This document shows positions 61,755 through 64,000 of a stretch of DNA of 64,000 bases, piece after piece. Source of the stretch: Desulfomonile tiedjei DSM 6799 (lineage in GTDB: Bacteria > Desulfobacterota > Desulfomonilia > Desulfomonilales > Desulfomonilaceae); NCBI RefSeq assembly GCF_000266945.1, contig NC_018025.1, positions 806,001 to 870,000 on the forward strand, in the 5' to 3' direction. Within the stretch, counting starts at the first letter, position 1, and each line of letters begins with the position of its first letter. Below the pieces are notes generated by a model. That model did no database searches. It worked only from the letters and a program-made list of their open reading frames with translations, and was not told the DNA's origin. The position numbers and the translations under genes were made by a program.

Positions 61755-61830
61755 GTCATTGCGAGGAGCGCAGCGACGTGGCAATCGCCTGGGACTCAGG
61801 CGCGTAATTTCATGCGATTGCTCCGCTTCG
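61755..61830. repeat. GTCATTGCGAGGAGCG repeat
   Basis: GCGAGGAGCGCAGCGACGTGGCAATCGC pairs with GCGATTGCTCCGCTTCG at the other end, forming an imperfect hairpin. This resembles a repeat widespread in bacterial intergenic regions. Confidence 0.6.
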
Positions 61831-61906
61831 TTCACAGGCATCCTACGCACTCAGATAAAATACCTCTCGAGACTGAAGCCTTGCTCTCCGTAGTGTTATT
61901 TGAGGG

Positions 61907-63391
61907 TCACCAGTCATAAAGGACTTCCCAGTGATCCTGGAAGGATAAGTCGACTTGACTATAGCGATAGATCAACGTCTTGCCTGTACCGGGAGCATTA
62001 CTTGCATCCTCCTTCCAGTATCGTAGCTCGATAGCCGGAAGGAGCCGCTTTCCATTCTTCGAACCAATCCTTTCTGGCGAAACTTCTATCCATTTCTCTT
62101 TTTCTTCTATTATCTTCCATACTGCGCCATCGATCTTGTTTCTTACTCTCTCTCCAACTCTCGGAAGCTTCAGGTCTCCTCTCAGCTCTTTGAATCGATA
62201 CACCGGACGCTCTTCGTAATCGAGCATTCTGTCTCCGAGAATTTTGATGCCTATTGCTCCTAAAGGAGCAGTAATGAGGATCGAAAGGACTGCCACAGCG
62301 AGGATAACATCTCCCGATGCGACGCCCGCAGCCAGAGGAACGGCACCTATAGCAGCCTGGACGGTGGCTTTCGGAATGTAAGCGACAACACAGAAGAGCT
62401 TCTCTTTCCAAGTGAGAGGAGTGCCGAGAAGAGAAACGTAGGTTCCAACGCTGCGGAATACCAGCCCTACGAGGATTACCAGAGTCCCGGTTAAACCGGC
62501 CTGCCATGCCACATGGATGTTTACCTGAGCGCCCACAAGCACGAAGAGAAGAAGTTCCGCTAGCACCCACACTGTTTTGAGTTTATGCGAAATGATGTGG
62601 GCTATGGGTTCCGCTTTCTCAAGGATAATGAATCCTATGGCCATCACTCCGAGAAGCGATGCAATCGGCACAGTCTTTTGAAAAGCATGTTCCAACCAGG
62701 TCAGCAGGATAGCCACCGCAACTACGAGAAGAGTACGCTTAGGGGGTTTCCAGTCGTACCGTTGAAACACTCGAACAAGTGCGTAGCCCGGAATTATGCC
62801 TACAAGAATTCCGAGCCCGATGGACAGAGGAATCTCGGCCAGTTTTGCAGCAACATTGATCTCACCGCCTCCGTACATTCCCAGAAAAATAGTAAACAGT
62901 ACTATTACGAAAACATCGTCAACTGAGGAAGCCCCAAGGAGCAGCGTGGGAATCCCTTTTTTTGTTCCTCGTCCGCGATCCATGAAATCAATCATGAGCG
63001 GAACAACGACTGCCGGAGAAACCGCGGCAAGTATGGAGCCGAGTATGGCTGCTTCAAGATAGGAGATGTGAAGGAGTGAAGGACCTACCAGTACGACTCC
63101 GACGATTTCGAAAACTGCAGGAACAGCGCTCATGGTGAGAGCCGCCCGCCCAACCCGGTTCAAGGTGTCTTTGTGAAGCTCAAAACCCGCTCGAAGCAAG
63201 ATGACGATAAGAGCGATCATCCTGAAATCAGCCGAAACCTGCATCATCTGAGGACTCATGATGTCGAGGATCTGGGGTCCTACGATGAGTCCCACTATGA
63301 GCATGCCAACCAGTCCGGGAAGACTCATGCGACGAAACAGATAATCCCCCATCAGGCCGAGCACAATAATAAGAGCCAAACTGAAAGCCAT
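61907..63391 (-). CDS. cation:proton antiporter with C-terminal soluble domain
   Basis: 494 residues. Residues about 1-390 form 12-13 membrane segments of the CPA/Na-H exchanger fold: FRRMSLPGLVGMLIVGLIVGP, ILLRAGFELH, and the ion-site region ASSVDDVFVIVLF with two adjacent Asp. A hydrophilic tail of about 100 residues follows (FKELRGDLKLPRVGERVRNKIDGAVWKIIEEKEKW...), probably cytoplasmic and regulatory; it does not match TrkA-N or CBS domains. Moves Na or K against protons; the ion is not determinable. Monocistronic, leftward. Confidence 0.88.
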   Translation of the reverse strand: MAFSLALIIVLGLMGDYLFRRMSLPGLVGMLIVGLIVGPQILDIMSPQMMQVSADFRMIALIVILLRAGFELHKDTLNRVGRAALTMSAVPAVFEIVGVVLVGPSLLHISYLEAAILGSILAAVSPAVVVPLMIDFMDRGRGTKKGIPTLLLGASSVDDVFVIVLFTIFLGMYGGGEINVAAKLAEIPLSIGLGILVGIIPGYALVRVFQRYDWKPPKRTLLVVAVAILLTWLEHAFQKTVPIASLLGVMAIGFIILEKAEPIAHIISHKLKTVWVLAELLLFVLVGAQVNIHVAWQAGLTGTLVILVGLVFRSVGTYVSLLGTPLTWKEKLFCVVAYIPKATVQAAIGAVPLAAGVASGDVILAVAVLSILITAPLGAIGIKILGDRMLDYEERPVYRFKELRGDLKLPRVGERVRNKIDGAVWKIIEEKEKWIEVSPERIGSKNGKRLLPAIELRYWKEDASNAPGTGKTLIYRYSQVDLSFQDHWEVLYDW

Positions 63392-63453
63392 GGAGAAGCC
63401 CCCAAATTCGAATGTAAAAAGTTCGTTTCCTGGCGCACAGTTTTTTCAGGACA

Positions 63454-63484
63454 CAAAAAAACCATCCGGTGAATACCAGGATGG
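63454..63484 (-). terminator. rho-independent terminator
   Basis: On the minus strand CCATCC pairs with GGATGG and is followed by eight T. It would end the leftward transcript of the small gene at 63725. Confidence 0.75.
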
Positions 63485-63506
63485 GGCATGATTCTTCGTC
63501 TGTGAA

Positions 63507-63533
63507 GACTCCTACCCCTGAACAGTAGGAGTC
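63507..63533. other. 9-bp perfect hairpin
   Basis: GACTCCTAC and GTAGGAGTC flank a 9-base loop, just upstream (on the minus strand) of the terminator at 63454. No T tract of its own. Confidence 0.5.
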
Positions 63534-63724
63534 ATCAGCCGAATCCGGCTCGGCGGTTAATTAGGCAGACTCCATTGCCTCGTGCGAGAAAATCTAACGA
63601 AAACTTTCCGAATATGCAAGCCTGGACGTTCCGGAAAAATGGGCCTTCCGGAACTCCATTTATTCCTTGCTTCACAAAGTTCGGGAAGGAACTTCTTGTG
63701 AGAAGCTCCTCCCCATAGCTGCAG

Positions 63725-63955
63725 TTATCGGGCGGCATCCGGACAAAAGACTTTGGTGCCGTTAATATCCTTTTTCTTCATCTCGGTGCTTCTTTCAATA
63801 CGCCTCCAGGCCCGATCCTGCTTTTCCTGTTCGTCCTCCATTTGTCTCCATTTCTGATTGATAGTGGCTCGTTGATTTCCACGTGATTGCGCCTGATCGA
63901 CAGAAAACATCAAACCCAGGACAATGGCGATTCCGAAAACGATACACTTCTTCAT
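63725..63955 (-). CDS. small secreted basic protein
   Basis: 76 residues with a signal peptide (1-23, VDQAQS) and a charged, helical mature part (NQKWRQMEDEQEKQDRAWRRIERSTEMKKKD) ending VFCPDAAR. GGAGG lies 5 bases before the ATG. No family recognised; a periplasmic coiled-coil peptide. Confidence 0.6.
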   Translation of the reverse strand: MKKCIVFGIAIVLGLMFSVDQAQSRGNQRATINQKWRQMEDEQEKQDRAWRRIERSTEMKKKDINGTKVFCPDAAR

Positions 63956-64000
63956 AGCATCCTCCTCGAACGCTGATGATTCAGGGACAGAGTCTACGGA

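Larger units (their letters stand above)
61424..61906. other. intergenic region with two repeats
   Basis: No gene was seen. Holds the inverted C/G-run repeat (61553-61658) and a GTCATTGCGAGG repeat (61755-61830). Confidence 0.6.

Overview
The window looks like the chromosome of an anaerobic, respiratory Desulfobacterota (deltaproteobacterium), plausibly a sulfate reducer or syntroph of the Desulfomonile type. This is inferred from gene content: an 11-heme cytochrome fused to a b-type membrane domain, HdrD-like Fe-S proteins, a DsrC/TusE-family protein, a Mop-type molybdenum aldehyde oxidoreductase, short-type ThiC, many sigma-54 regulators, and abundant palindromic intergenic repeats. No rRNA, tRNA or CRISPR array was recognised.

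Layout. 1-5.6 kb: an outer-membrane barrel protein, an acidic secreted protein, a few orphan hypotheticals and repeats. 5.7-16 kb: a PAS histidine kinase, then a sigma-54 two-component system (8328-11113) with what looks like its regulon: a FAEAGE/Usp-like protein, a TSUP permease operon, and a Lon protease with a receiver domain inserted. The divergent control regions carry matching TGTTGC-N5-GCAACA palindromes and -24/-12 promoters. 16-20.7 kb: cysteine desulfurase, a one-cysteine TusE/DsrC protein and a Mop-type oxidoreductase. 21-36.6 kb: TonB-ExbD-ExbB, then a cobalamin riboswitch leading into a repeated locus of Cys/Pro-rich secreted proteins, three TonB-dependent receptors (one frameshifted), two DUF4198 proteins, a NikL-like protein and a His-rich protein. 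I read this as an outer-membrane uptake route for cobalt, nickel or corrinoid. 36.9-42 kb: small and mixed genes, including a lipoate-ligase-family protein and a PTPS-like enzyme.

42-61.4 kb: an acetoin-catabolism island. AcoR lies at the end of a long leftward operon (E2, E3, a fused LipB-LipA, a Lin0512-like protein, E1 alpha, E1 beta, AcoX, a small conserved protein, butanediol dehydrogenase, a multiheme cytochrome/cytochrome b fusion, a GcvH-like lipoyl protein and an HdrD-like protein). Divergent from it runs thiC followed by VOC and SDR genes. Three perfect TGTTCG-N5-CGAACA palindromes lie between two opposed sigma-54 promoters, so one activator could switch on the complex together with synthesis of its TPP precursor and lipoyl cofactor.

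The best candidate for an undescribed system is the lipoyl-carrier/HdrD/cytochrome module inside the acetoin operon. It could pass dihydrolipoyl electrons straight to membrane cytochromes rather than only to NAD. Second is the riboswitch-controlled Cys/Pro-protein and TonB-receptor locus. Third is the receiver-Lon protease and its sigma-54 regulon. 61.5-64 kb holds repeats, a cation:proton antiporter and a small secreted protein. All assignments rest on reading the sequence; no database search was run.
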